Positions 1-8,145 of a stretch of 64,000 nucleotides of DNA are shown one piece after another. Numbering within the stretch: the stretch's first letter is position 1; each line of letters starts with the position of its first letter. The translations under genes and the position numbers were made by a program. This stretch comes from Limisphaera sp049537155. Its GTDB lineage: Bacteria > Verrucomicrobiota > Verrucomicrobiia > Limisphaerales > Limisphaeraceae. The notes under the pieces are model-generated. The model searched no databases. It was not told the DNA's origin and worked only from the letters and a program-made list of their open reading frames with translations. The stretch covers positions 124,001-188,000 of the forward strand of contig NZ_JBMVQZ010000001.1 in NCBI RefSeq assembly GCF_049537155.1, read 5' to 3'.

Positions 1-1
1 A

Positions 2-1753
2 CGGGTGTTGGCCCCGCTGAACGAGGAGCAGATCCAGACGATGTTGCGGACGGAATTCGGCGGGATGAACGAGGTGTTGGTGGATTTGTACGCCGACACC
101 GGAGACGAGCGCTGGCTGCGCCTGGCGGACAAGTTTCATCACCGGACGGTGGTGGATCCGCTGGCCGAGGGGAGAGACATCCTGCAGCATCTGCATGGCA
201 ACACGCAGGTGCCCAAGCTGAACGGGCACCTGGTGCGATACCTCTACACGGGCGACCCGTTTCATCTGAGGGCGGCGCGGTTCTTTTGGGAACAGGTGGC
301 CTTGCATCACAGCTTTGTGACGGGGGGCCACGGCCGGAACGAGTACTTTGGTGCGCCGGACCGGCTCAACGACATGATCGAGGGGCGGACGGCCGAGACC
401 TGCAACGTGTACAACATGTTGAAGCTGACGCGGGGGCTGTTTGCGGTGGAGCCGGACGCGCGGTATGCGGAGTTTCTCGAGCGCGCCCTGTTCAATCACA
501 TCCTGGCCTCAATGGACCCAGAGGACGGCCGGGTTTGCTACATGGTCCCGGTGGGCCGGGACGTGCAGCACGAGTACCAGGACATGTTTCGGAGTTTCAC
601 CTGCTGCGTGGGGACGGGGATGGAAAGTCACGCCCTGCACGCTCACGGGCTGTATTACGAGTCCGGCGACACGCTCTGGATCAACTTTTTTGCCCCTTCT
701 GAAGCGGATTGGGTGCGTCAGGGGGTGCAGGTGCAGATGGAGACCGACTTCCCCCTGGGCGAGACGGCCACGGTGAGGCTGAGGCTTAACGAACCCAAGC
801 GGCTGACACTGGCGATCCGCCGGCCTTTGTGGGCCGGGCCCGGTTTTGCCATCCGGGTAAACGGGCAACCGGCAGAAGCCACGGCCAAGCCCGGCACGTA
901 CGTCCGCCTGGAGCGCACGTGGCGGGACGGTGACACGGTGAGGCTGACGTTGCCCAAGACCTTGCGCGAGGAAGCGCTGCCGGACAATCCCCATCGCCTC
1001 GCCCTGTTGTGGGGACCCCTGGTGTTGGCGGCCGACCTCGGGCCGGCGGCCGAACGGCGCCGGCGTGAGCAGGGGCCCGAGGCGGTGGATCCGGCCCGGT
1101 TTGCTTTGGTGGTGTCCGATCCGCTTACGCAATGGTTGCGCACGGTGGAGGGTGAACCCGGCACGTTCCGCACGACCCACACAGCCACCGAGACGGAGGT
1201 GACCTTCCGGCCGCTGTACCTCCTGGCCCGCCGCCGTTACGCCGTGTACTGGGACCGGTACACCCCCGGGGAGTGGGCCCGGGTACGCGCCGCGCATGAG
1301 GAGCGTCAGGCGGCCCAAAGGCGCCTGGAGGCGGCCACGGTGGTCCATATCCGGCCCGGCGATCCGGAGAGCGAAAAACCGTACCGGTTCGAGGGCGGGG
1401 GAGCGAGTGTGGTCCGGACGGAGGGTCGGCCCGGTCGCCAGGCGGAGCGATGGTTCTCTTATGAACTGCCGGTGTTGGGGCCGGGGCGATGGGCGGTCGT
1501 GGTCACCTACGCCAACGACACACCGCGCCACACGACATTCAATGTCCTGATCAACGGCCGGAAAGTGGGTGAACAGTCGGTCCGGAGGCGCAGTCCCGAA
1601 GAGGTCGTACGGTTCGAGGACGTGATTTACGAGGTCCCGGCCTCTCTCCTGGAGGGCCGGCAAAGTTTGGTCCTCCGATTCGAGGCGCCCGAGGGCCAGA
1701 TCGTGGCCGGCATCTTCGGGGTTCGTTTGATCCGACAGGACGGGGTCCCGTAA
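2..1753 (+). CDS. GH127 family beta-L-arabinofuranosidase-like protein (5' truncated)
   Basis: The frame is open to the left edge of the window, so the N-terminus, including any signal peptide, is missing. Counting from the GTG at 5, the residues typical of family GH127 (DUF1680) are visible: Glu113 in GRNEYFG, Glu131 and Cys133 in AETCNVYN, and the vicinal Cys200-Cys201 in FTCCVGTG. In the characterised bifidobacterial enzyme HypBA1 the corresponding Glu and Cys residues bind zinc and one Cys is the nucleophile. Beta-sandwich sequence follows, and the last ~140 residues look like an accessory C-terminal beta domain. Family members release L-arabinofuranose or related sugars from plant polysaccharides or glycoproteins; the exact substrate cannot be read here. 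The next gene is in the same direction but about 200 bp away. Confidence 0.88.
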   Translation, partial: RVLAPLNEEQIQTMLRTEFGGMNEVLVDLYADTGDERWLRLADKFHHRTVVDPLAEGRDILQHLHGNTQVPKLNGHLVRYLYTGDPFHLRAARFFWEQVALHHSFVTGGHGRNEYFGAPDRLNDMIEGRTAETCNVYNMLKLTRGLFAVEPDARYAEFLERALFNHILASMDPEDGRVCYMVPVGRDVQHEYQDMFRSFTCCVGTGMESHALHAHGLYYESGDTLWINFFAPSEADWVRQGVQVQMETDFPLGETATVRLRLNEPKRLTLAIRRPLWAGPGFAIRVNGQPAEATAKPGTYVRLERTWRDGDTVRLTLPKTLREEALPDNPHRLALLWGPLVLAADLGPAAERRRREQGPEAVDPARFALVVSDPLTQWLRTVEGEPGTFRTTHTATETEVTFRPLYLLARRRYAVYWDRYTPGEWARVRAAHEERQAAQRRLEAATVVHIRPGDPESEKPYRFEGGGASVVRTEGRPGRQAERWFSYELPVLGPGRWAVVVTYANDTPRHTTFNVLINGRKVGEQSVRRRSPEEVVRFEDVIYEVPASLLEGRQSLVLRFEAPEGQIVAGIFGVRLIRQDGVP

Positions 1754-1914
1754 AGGTGTCCGTGGGCCGGGGCTGCCCGCGCGGAGCTTGCCGGTGGTTG
1801 TCGGCCTCGGGCGGCCGGCCGGGGCGCAGGGCTGAAGGCCTGCGGCAGCGTGCGAATCTCTCGTGGGCGGGGCGGACCATCCGCCGAGCGGCACCGGGCG
1901 ACTGACAAAAGCCC

Positions 1915-1944
1915 TTGCCGCAGGCAGGGTGGCTGGATCATTCT
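1915..1944 (+). promoter_or_regulatory. weak promoter candidate for the 83-aa H-box-like protein
   Basis: TTGCCG (1915-1920) and CATTCT (1939-1944) are 18 bp apart, and the -10 ends 10 nt before the ATG at 1955. Both hexamers are degenerate, so this is only a candidate. The rest of 1754-1954 shows nothing else. Confidence 0.25.
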
Positions 1945-1954
1945 GGCGCCCTGC

Positions 1955-2206
1955 ATGGTACTGCCCGAGCAACCCGTGACGTTGACGCCGGAGCAAATCG
2001 CGGAGCTGAATCGAAAGCTCTCCACGATGCGCCACGACATCAACAACTACCTTTCGCTGATGATGGCGGCGGTGGAGATGATCCGGTTGAAACCGGAGGA
2101 CGCGCCACGGCGGTTGGCCACCCTCGCCGACCAGCCCGCGCGCATCTCCAGGGCCATGGCGGAGTTCTCTGCCGAGTTCGAGAAGACCCTGGGCATCCAG
2201 CGCTAA
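1955..2206 (+). CDS. small protein resembling a histidine-kinase dimerisation (H-box) helix pair
   Basis: Predicted product of 83 residues. The open frame extends upstream to 1850, but the stretch before Met1955 is Arg/Gly/Pro-rich and looks untranslated, so I start at the ATG at 1955. Residues ~10-75 are almost entirely helical in character. The segment MRHDINNYLSLMMAA resembles the H-box of histidine-kinase DHp domains (His-Asp followed by Asn-Asn-x-Leu), and a second amphipathic helix follows. No ATPase domain, receiver or membrane segment is present. It could be a stand-alone DHp-like, phosphotransfer-like or anti-kinase protein; this is inference from a short motif. It stands alone between GH127 and the convergent ppx-like gene. 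Confidence 0.6.
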   Translation: MVLPEQPVTLTPEQIAELNRKLSTMRHDINNYLSLMMAAVEMIRLKPEDAPRRLATLADQPARISRAMAEFSAEFEKTLGIQR

Positions 2207-2305
2207 GTGACGGGCCTTTACTTCCCCGCTTTTTTGAAGCACCTTTCGGCGTCCCACTGCATGGGCGGTGCCGGTCCGGCCTCAGCCGACCCGACAAGGG
2301 CCTTG

Positions 2306-3316
2306 TCAGTCGTGGCGCAGGGTGGTGTCAGTGCATGTTTCGGGTGACCGGGGCGGCCGGTCCTTCAGAAGCGAAAGTAAAGCGCCATACCGGAGGCCAC
2401 GCGTGCTGAACCGCCATGCTTCGAGACCGAGGGTGTCGGTGATCTGCTCGTAAATCAGACCGCCGGTGAGGATGATGTCAGCTCGTTCGGACGGCAGCCC
2501 GGGGAGTTGGCGCCGTTCGGTCAACGGAAGGGCCGCCAACCGATCCACCAGAGCCTTCAATTCCTCGCGAGTGAGCCGCAGGTGTTCGAGGGCTTCGCGG
2601 TCCCAGGATTCCGCGCGCAGGTGAATGCGGGCGAGCGTGAGGGCCGTACCGCCCACAGCCACAGCCACGAGCTGCCGGCCCTCGTCCGGCGACGCGGATG
2701 AGGAGGAGAGGACTTGCCGGAACGCGGGAACCAGGTGCGTTTCCATTTCCTGCCGGAGATTCCGGCGGAGGTCACCCAGCTGGGTCGGGCCGGGCGGATC
2801 CGACAGCCTCGACAGTTCCCACAAACGCACGGCGCCCCACGGCAGACTGAGGGAGAGCAGGATCTGCAGGTCCCGACCCCACACGAGTTGTGTGCTACCG
2901 CCGCCGACTTCGACCACGGTGACCATGCCCCTGGCCAGCCGGGGATGGGACCGGACCCCCAGGTAGGCCCACTCGGCTTCCTGCAGGCCGGAGATGATTT
3001 CCAGCGGCAGGCCGGTGGCATTTTCCAAGGATTCACGGAGCTCTTCCCGGTTTGCCGCCTCGCGTGCCGCGCTGGTGGCGAAGAGCCGAAACCGGGTGGC
3101 GCCCAGGGACCGGGCGCGTTCCACCAGTTGGCGCACGGCGTCCACGGTGCGGGCAATGGCGTGCGGTTGGAGTCGGCGGGCCGGGTAAAAACCTTCGCCC
3201 AGTCGGGTTTGGATGCCCGTCTCGAGGATGGGTCGAAGGTGAGGGCCGACTTCGGCCACCAGAAGCTTCACCGAATTGGTGCCCACGTCTATGGCTGCCA
3301 GGCGCGGTGCCGACAT
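2306..3316 (-). CDS. Ppx/GppA family phosphatase (exopolyphosphatase-like)
   Basis: Predicted product of 336 residues in the ASKHA fold. The phosphate-1 loop is at the N-terminus (AAIDVGTNSVKLLVAE) and the phosphate-2 motif is VVEVGGGSTQLVWG. Family members hydrolyse polyphosphate from its ends or convert pppGpp to ppGpp. Its length matches short Ppx proteins without the C-terminal HD-like domain. An upstream extension of 91 codons lacks family character, so the start is the ATG at 3316, right at the conserved N-terminus. No Shine-Dalgarno sequence is present; a promoter-like -35/-10 pair ends 6 nt before the ATG. A polyphosphate kinase lies about 60 kb away at the other end of the window. 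The split between Ppx and GppA activity cannot be decided. Confidence 0.9.
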   Translation of the reverse strand: MSAPRLAAIDVGTNSVKLLVAEVGPHLRPILETGIQTRLGEGFYPARRLQPHAIARTVDAVRQLVERARSLGATRFRLFATSAAREAANREELRESLENATGLPLEIISGLQEAEWAYLGVRSHPRLARGMVTVVEVGGGSTQLVWGRDLQILLSLSLPWGAVRLWELSRLSDPPGPTQLGDLRRNLRQEMETHLVPAFRQVLSSSSASPDEGRQLVAVAVGGTALTLARIHLRAESWDREALEHLRLTREELKALVDRLAALPLTERRQLPGLPSERADIILTGGLIYEQITDTLGLEAWRFSTRGLRYGALLSLLKDRPPRSPETCTDTTLRHD

Positions 3317-3322
3317 GCCCTT

Positions 3323-3351
3323 ATTACACCGGGAGTGCAGCGTGCGCCCAA
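3323..3351 (-). promoter_or_regulatory. promoter of the ppx-like gene, leaderless arrangement
   Basis: Read on the minus strand, TTGGGC (3346-3351), a 17-bp spacer and TGTAAT (3323-3328) are followed by six bases and then the ATG at 3316. Transcription would start at or within a base or two of the start codon. The hexamers match sigma-70 consensus in 3 and 5 positions. Confidence 0.5.
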
Positions 3352-3597
3352 GCGGTTTTCTGTTACGAATCTGCGTCTCGTCATCGGGTGGGTGGGGCGG
3401 TTGAGTCGACCCGAGTGTGGCAGTCCGGCGGGGACGGGCAGGTGGGAATGACCCATGCTCATCCGGGGCCGTGGCGGAAAGTGCGCTTTCCGTGTCCCAG
3501 GTTTTGCGCCGTTCGTGTGGGATGGAGGACGCAACAAGTGGCGCATCTGATGCGTGGGTGGCGGCCCCGGAACCCCGGGTAGTCCGCATGGGATTGC

Positions 3598-4860
3598 TCA
3601 GCCGGGAGGCCAGTGCCCGGTGAAACCTGCCCGGGTGATGACCCGCAGGATCGCCTCGCGGGGCGGAGGGACGCCCTTGGGAACCGCGATGACCGCCTGC
3701 TGCTTTTGGTGGTTGACCTTCGCAGCGACGACGCCCGGAACAGCCCTGAGCTGCGCTTCAAGTCCGGCCGCGCAGGCGGGGCAATCCATCCCTTGCACGG
3801 CCACGATGTAGGAGTCCACGTTCGGGCCGAAACCGGCCCCGCTGCTTCTGCCCACCAGCGGGCCGATCCAGTTCGGGAGGAAAACGAGCAGGAGCGCGGC
3901 GGCCATGACCAGCCAGAGAAGGACGCGACGGGAGCTCCGGGAGGTCCGGCGGCGTCCGTCCGCCGGTGGACAGCAGGCTTCACCGGGGGCGGGCACGGCG
4001 CCACGAACGCCCTCTTGTTCCGCCGCGTCACCGACCTCCCGGGGCAGCGGCCGGTGGGCGAAGTAAAAGGCAGCGGCCAGAAGGATGAAGGTCAACGTCG
4101 TGAACAGCGGGCGATACTTTTCAAACGTCGCTGAAACGGCCACGCCGGACACTCCGAGGGCCAACAGCAACAGCGGTAGCCAGCAGCATGCCGAAGCGAG
4201 AACCGCAGCCAGCAAACCGCCGATGAGCGGGAGCGTGCCCGCTCGATGCGTTCCGGAAACGCTGCGCGCCTGATGCCTGCAACCAGGTGTTGCGGTCCCG
4301 GTCGGTCCCACGCCTGATGGGTCTGACGGCCGCGTTCCGGGATTTTCTTCACCGTTTGCGCCCGCAGCGCAGCCCTCCGCCCGAGGTCCCGGTGTGGGGA
4401 GCGCGGGCCGGCCGTATTTTTCCAGCGCGGCCTTTATGTGTCGGGTCACGGTGGGAAGACAGCAGGAGCCCAAGGGGCTTTTGATTTCGCACCAGCACGC
4501 CTCTTTCATCCGGGTCTGGATGTCCTGCTGCACGGTGGTCCGGCCGGTGCGCCGGATCTCGTCCTCGATCTCTTCGATGGTGTGGTTGAAACAGTAACAG
4601 ACCGGGCGGGGTGCCTCGCGTTCCTTGATGCCCACGCGGACGGTGAGGTCGGCCTTGGTGAACACCGGTGCGTCCGATCCCGCGAAATACACGGCGGCGC
4701 AGTCCGGGTTGGCGCAAAAATGCCAGTGGGTCCCGGCCGGCATGCGGGCGCGTGCTGAGGGGCGGAGGAGCGACTCCAGCGTGATCGGTTTGACCGGTTT
4801 GCCCGGCTGACCGCAGACGGGACAATGCCCGCTGTGGGGATGGACCATGCTCGCGTTCAT
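3598..4860 (-). CDS. CopZ-like / MerT / HMA fusion, heavy-metal uptake or transfer protein
   Basis: Predicted product of 420 residues with three parts. Residues 1-150 resemble the N-terminal domain of Archaeoglobus CopZ: a zinc-type set (Cys13, Cys16, Cys49, Cys54) and a possible [2Fe-2S] set (Cys88/90, Cys122/124, with Cys133/134 nearby). Residues ~211-337 look like MerT: helix 1 with vicinal Cys225-Cys226, helix 2 at ~250-268, a Cys296-Cys297 pair in the loop, helix 3 at ~312-335. Residues ~348-420 form an HMA domain with GMDCPAC (Cys360, Cys363). MerT/MerP move Hg(II) inward, and CopZ N-domains are thought to couple metal and redox chemistry. The actual metal is unknown. A MerR-type regulator is divergent, and the operator between them ends 6 nt before this ATG. 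An internal ATG at 4848 is an alternative start. Confidence 0.8.
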   Translation of the reverse strand: MNASMVHPHSGHCPVCGQPGKPVKPITLESLLRPSARARMPAGTHWHFCANPDCAAVYFAGSDAPVFTKADLTVRVGIKEREAPRPVCYCFNHTIEEIEDEIRRTGRTTVQQDIQTRMKEACWCEIKSPLGSCCLPTVTRHIKAALEKYGRPALPTPGPRAEGCAAGANGEENPGTRPSDPSGVGPTGTATPGCRHQARSVSGTHRAGTLPLIGGLLAAVLASACCWLPLLLLALGVSGVAVSATFEKYRPLFTTLTFILLAAAFYFAHRPLPREVGDAAEQEGVRGAVPAPGEACCPPADGRRRTSRSSRRVLLWLVMAAALLLVFLPNWIGPLVGRSSGAGFGPNVDSYIVAVQGMDCPACAAGLEAQLRAVPGVVAAKVNHQKQQAVIAVPKGVPPPREAILRVITRAGFTGHWPPG

Positions 4861-4866
4861 GCAGCC

Positions 4867-4898
4867 ACTCTACACCCTGGAGCTCGCTCCAAGGTCAA
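4867..4898 (-). promoter_or_regulatory. MerR-family promoter/operator for the metal-transport fusion gene
   Basis: On the minus strand, -35 TTGACC (4893-4898) and -10 TAGAGT (4867-4872) are separated by 20 bp, the overlong spacing typical of MerR-family promoters such as that of zntA. The spacer holds a 22-bp dyad (4874-4895) with near-perfect arms ACCTTGGAGC and GCTCCAGGGT around GA. The divergent merR-like gene starts at 5090. The -10 lies 6 nt from the ATG at 4860, implying a leaderless message or use of the internal ATG at 4848. Confidence 0.85.
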
Positions 4899-5089
4899 GC
4901 AGCCGGCAAGGACTTTTGCGGCCGGGTTGCCGGGCGTGGGTGCGGCCCGGGCGGGCCGCGCGGGGCTCGACGGCCTAGGGGGCATGGCCCGGCCATCGGT
5001 CGGGCGCCAGGCGGCGGCTTGCACATCGGTACGGTCGGGGGCAACCTCAGGTTGGCATGTCAGAATCCGGCTTTGGGGAGAGTAGGACG

Positions 5090-5518
5090 ATGCGGATTGG
5101 CGAGCTGGCGCGGGTTGCCGGCACGACCCCCGACACACTGCGGTACTACGAACGGCTGGGTTTGTTGCCGGCGCCTCCGAGAACGGCAGCGGGTTACCGG
5201 CTCTATGGCGAATCCATGGTCTCCCGCGTGCGCTTCATCCGGAAAGCCCGGCGACTGGGGCTGTCTTTGGGGGAGATCCGCTCGATTCTGGGTCAACGCG
5301 GCCGGGGAGAGTTGCCGTGCAGTTCGGTGTTGCGGTTCGTTGAGCAGCACTTGGAACAGATCGAACGTCAGCTGGCCGAACTGACCGCCGCACGGGATGC
5401 CCTGCGCCGGCAACTCGCACGTTGGAAGCGCGAACGAACTCCCGAGCGGTGCCTTTCGGCAGAGTACTGCAGTCTGATCGAGGAATTGGAGGTGGATGGA
5501 ACCTTGCCTGCCGATTGA
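5090..5518 (+). CDS. MerR family metal-responsive transcriptional regulator
   Basis: Predicted product of 142 residues. The N-terminal winged helix-turn-helix starts MRIGELARVAG and continues TPDTLRYYERLGLL, typical of MerR proteins. A long dimerisation helix (~80-115) leads to the effector loop. Candidate metal ligands are Cys77 before the dimer helix, plus Cys121 and Cys127 in the C-terminal loop. A Cys at the 77/79 position is found in sensors of +2 ions (Zn, Cd, Pb, Hg) and is Ser in the Cu(I) sensor CueR. The ATG at 5090 is preceded by a GGGGAGAGTAGG ribosome-binding stretch; the open frame 11 codons further upstream is not conserved. It very likely controls the divergent fusion gene through the dyad at 4874-4895. 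Confidence 0.9.
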   Translation: MRIGELARVAGTTPDTLRYYERLGLLPAPPRTAAGYRLYGESMVSRVRFIRKARRLGLSLGEIRSILGQRGRGELPCSSVLRFVEQHLEQIERQLAELTAARDALRRQLARWKRERTPERCLSAEYCSLIEELEVDGTLPAD

Positions 5519-5949
5519 CTCGAGTGCCCGGCCGCGAAGCCCATCCCGGGCTTGGCCAGATGGGGAAGAGGTCGGGGCGCCTGAGGTGGCCCGGTCCCCC
5601 GGTGGCTCCGGGACTTCCTGGCAGGGGCATCGCGCCGGTGGGGAGTCTGCTCTCCGGCCAAGGCGCCGGAACAAAGGGGCCGCCGGGCACCGGCGACCGC
5701 TCGGGAGGTGCGGGGAGCGGCGGGCGGGTCATGGCGGGGGTCGGCACGGCTGTGTGCGCCCGGATCCGGGCTGGACACGGTGGGCGGCCGGGGAGCAGAA
5801 TGGCCTCGACTGGCTGATGCCGCGGGGCGCTCCTGATCCGTGGCCGGCGGTTGCCCGCGCAGCCGGAAGAGCGGCCGGGGCGGGCGGAACCCCGGAAACG
5901 CCCCGGGCGGGCTGTGCCCACAACAACCATGCGCCTCAACCGACGAACG
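5519..5949 (+). other. intergenic region without recognisable gene
   Basis: About 430 bp between the MerR gene and the Tat oxidoreductase. The open frames are GC-driven and lack protein-family character. I see no RNA gene, clear promoter or terminator. Confidence 0.5.
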
Positions 5950-7389
5950 ATGAAAACCTTCCGAAAGACCTCCACATCGAAGTTCAGGCCGGACGGCGGT
6001 GGCGACACAGTCCGTGGCTCTGCAGGACGCCGTTTGCATTCGGGACTGACCCGGCGAGGCTTTTTGGAACGGTTGGCCGCGGGCGCGGCCGCCGCGGCTG
6101 TGCCGATGGTGGTGCCGGCGCGGGTGTTGGGTGGGGCGGGGCGGACGCCGCCCAACGACAAGATTCGGTTGGCCGGGATCGGTGTGGGGGGCATGGGGGC
6201 GGCAAATCTTCAAGCGTTGGCACCGTACTGCGACATCGTTGCATTGTGCGACGTGGACGAGCGGCGGGCAGCCGAGACTTTCGCGCGTTATCCCTCGGCA
6301 CGGCGGTTCAAGGATTTCCGCCGGATGTTCGAGGAGATGTCCGACAAGTTCGATGCCGTCATGGTGGCGACGCCGGATCACACGCATGCGGTGGCCAGCA
6401 TGATGGCCATTCGGCATCGGAAACATGTCTATTGCGAGAAGCCATTGGCGCATTCGGTTTACGAGGTGCGCGCCCTGATGCGGGCGGCGGCCGAGGCGGG
6501 CGTGGTCACGCAGCTGGGCAACCAGGGACATTCCTTTGATTCGATCCGGGATTGTGTGGAATGGCTGCAGGCGGGTGCCATCGGCCGGGTGCACACGATT
6601 TACTGTGGTTGCGAGGCTGTGAACTCGGGTTTGGACCGCCTGCCCGAGGTGAAGCAGGGCCAACCGGTGCCGCCCACGTTGGATTGGGACCTCTGGCTGG
6701 GGCCGGTGCCGTGGCGGCCGTATCATTCCGCTTATCTGCCGGGGGCGTGGCGCGGGTGGACTGCCTTCGGCAGCGGCACCATTGGGGACTGGGTTTGCCA
6801 CGTGGTGGACCCGGTGTTTTGGGCGCTGGACCTGGGAGCGCCGCGGTCGGTGGTGGCGAAGGTCCGGGACTGGGATCCGCGGACGCAGGGGGAGGCGTAT
6901 CCCAAGGGGGACGTGGTGACCTTCGAGTTCCCGGCCAAGGGGGATCGCGGGCCGGTCACCCTGCACTGGTACAGCGGCACCGAAAGGATTCCCCGGCCGG
7001 AAGGGTTCGATCCGGAGGAACCCGATGTGCGCACGGGCGCGATCGTGGTGGGGGACCGTGGCATGCTGGTGTACGGTTCGCACGGGGCGTCGCATGTGCA
7101 TCTGGTCCCGGACAAATTGATGAAGGAGTTTCAGCCCCCGCCGCGTCGGTTGCCGCGCGGATTGGAGCATCACCGCGATTGGATCGAGGCGATCCGGCAG
7201 GGGCGGAAAGCCGGCTCGGATTTCGCGGCCTACGGCGGTCCGCTGACGGAGCTGGCCATGCTGGGGATCGTGGCGATCAAGATGCCGGGGGTGAAACTGG
7301 AATGGGATGCCGCACAAATGCGGTTCACGAACGTGACTGAGGCCAACCAGTACCTGCGCACGCCCTATCGGGAAGGCTGGACCCTCTGA
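5950..7389 (+). CDS. Tat-secreted Gfo/Idh/MocA family oxidoreductase
   Basis: Predicted product of 479 residues. A twin-arginine signal is clear: LTRRGFLERLAAG at ~33-45, then a hydrophobic Ala/Val stretch to ~60. The NAD(P)-binding loop is GIGVGGMG (~76-83), followed by CDVDERR, and the family motif EKPLAHS lies at ~163-169. The C-terminal half is the alpha/beta substrate domain. Such Tat-exported dehydrogenases are numerous in Verrucomicrobiota and Planctomycetota and act on sugars or sugar derivatives; the substrate here is unknown. The start is uncertain: ATGs at 5929 and 5950 are both possible and neither has a good ribosome-binding site. I chose 5950, the ATG nearest the signal peptide. 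A small hairpin with a T-run overlaps the stop codon. Confidence 0.88.
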   Translation: MKTFRKTSTSKFRPDGGGDTVRGSAGRRLHSGLTRRGFLERLAAGAAAAAVPMVVPARVLGGAGRTPPNDKIRLAGIGVGGMGAANLQALAPYCDIVALCDVDERRAAETFARYPSARRFKDFRRMFEEMSDKFDAVMVATPDHTHAVASMMAIRHRKHVYCEKPLAHSVYEVRALMRAAAEAGVVTQLGNQGHSFDSIRDCVEWLQAGAIGRVHTIYCGCEAVNSGLDRLPEVKQGQPVPPTLDWDLWLGPVPWRPYHSAYLPGAWRGWTAFGSGTIGDWVCHVVDPVFWALDLGAPRSVVAKVRDWDPRTQGEAYPKGDVVTFEFPAKGDRGPVTLHWYSGTERIPRPEGFDPEEPDVRTGAIVVGDRGMLVYGSHGASHVHLVPDKLMKEFQPPPRRLPRGLEHHRDWIEAIRQGRKAGSDFAAYGGPLTELAMLGIVAIKMPGVKLEWDAAQMRFTNVTEANQYLRTPYREGWTL

Positions 7390-7408
7390 GAGGGCGGCTC
7401 TCCTTTTT
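7388..7408 (+). terminator. intrinsic terminator candidate after the oxidoreductase gene
   Basis: GAGAG (7388-7392), a five-base loop and CTCTC (7398-7402) are followed by C and TTTTT (7404-7408). The stem is short and begins inside the stop codon, but the T-run position is right for a Rho-independent terminator. Confidence 0.5.
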
Positions 7409-7521
7409 GGCGGCTGGGCTGCCGACCCGCCGTGTGAGGATCCATGGTTCGGGAGTAGCTTGGGAGCGGAGACGGGTCGTGCCCGGCCGGCTTCCCCGGG
7501 ACTGGATTTGGTCCGGCGCTT

Positions 7522-7530
7522 TGGTATGGT
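7522..7530 (+). promoter_or_regulatory. extended -10 promoter of nuoI
   Basis: TGG immediately before TATGGT (7525-7530) forms an extended -10. Six bases later is the ATG of nuoI (7537). No convincing -35 is seen and there is no Shine-Dalgarno sequence, again a near-leaderless arrangement. Confidence 0.45.
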
Positions 7531-7536
7531 GACGGC

Positions 7537-8121
7537 ATGCTGGGTGAGGGTCTGGCGAAGGGGCTCCTGACGACGGCGAAGAACTTCGTCGGCAGCTACG
7601 TGTCACGGGAACGGCTGGTGACGGTGCAGTACCCGGAGGAACGCCGTCCGCTGCCGGAGGCGGCGCGGTCGTTCCCTTTCCTGGTGTACGACGGGGACGA
7701 TCCGGTGGCCGGCTTGCGCTGTGTGGCCTGCAAGATCTGCGAGACGGAATGCCCGCCGCAGTGCATCTACATCGTGAAGGACAAGGCCAAGAAACCCGAT
7801 CACACCGGCAAACTGCAAAACCAGCCGCTGATTTTCGACATTGACATCTCGGTCTGCATGAGCTGCCAGATCTGCGTGGAGGTGTGCCCGTTCGACGCCA
7901 TCAAAATGGACGTGGCCTACGAATGGAGCACGCACGACCGTTTCGAAGGGCTGCTGCTGCACAAGGAACAACTGAGCAAACCGAACAGTTACTATCACAA
8001 GATCCATCCCACGGAAGCGGCCGAGGTGGACGCCCGGCTTGCGGCTGCGCGGGCCAAAGCTGCCGCAGCCAGGGCCGGTGGGGCCGCAAAGCCGGCTGCG
8101 CCGGCTGCCGTCAAAGGGTGA
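7537..8121 (+). CDS. nuoI: NADH-quinone oxidoreductase subunit I (two [4Fe-4S] ferredoxin)
   Basis: Predicted product of 194 residues. NuoI/TYKY carries clusters N6a and N6b in the peripheral arm of complex I and passes electrons towards quinone. Both CxxCxxCxxxCP motifs are present: Cys62-65-68-72 and Cys107-110-113-117. The N-terminus (GEGLAKGLLTTAKNF) has the amphipathic helix that sits on the membrane arm, and the C-terminus ends in an Ala/Lys-rich tail. nuoH follows after 24 bp, in the order I then H, the reverse of the usual H-I order. No other nuo gene is nearby, so these two subunits are encoded apart from the rest of the complex. Confidence 0.95.
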   Translation: MLGEGLAKGLLTTAKNFVGSYVSRERLVTVQYPEERRPLPEAARSFPFLVYDGDDPVAGLRCVACKICETECPPQCIYIVKDKAKKPDHTGKLQNQPLIFDIDISVCMSCQICVEVCPFDAIKMDVAYEWSTHDRFEGLLLHKEQLSKPNSYYHKIHPTEAAEVDARLAAARAKAAAARAGGAAKPAAPAAVKG

Positions 8122-8145
8122 CCCGGACGGGAGGGGGGAGATGCC

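Noticed and set aside
509..2257. Long open frame on the minus strand opposite the GH127 gene (and similar ones opposite the oxidoreductase at 5368-7317 and zwf at 58574-60286)
   Set aside because: They mirror strongly conserved genes, are rich in Arg, Pro, His and Gly, and match no family; typical antisense shadows of GC-rich coding DNA.
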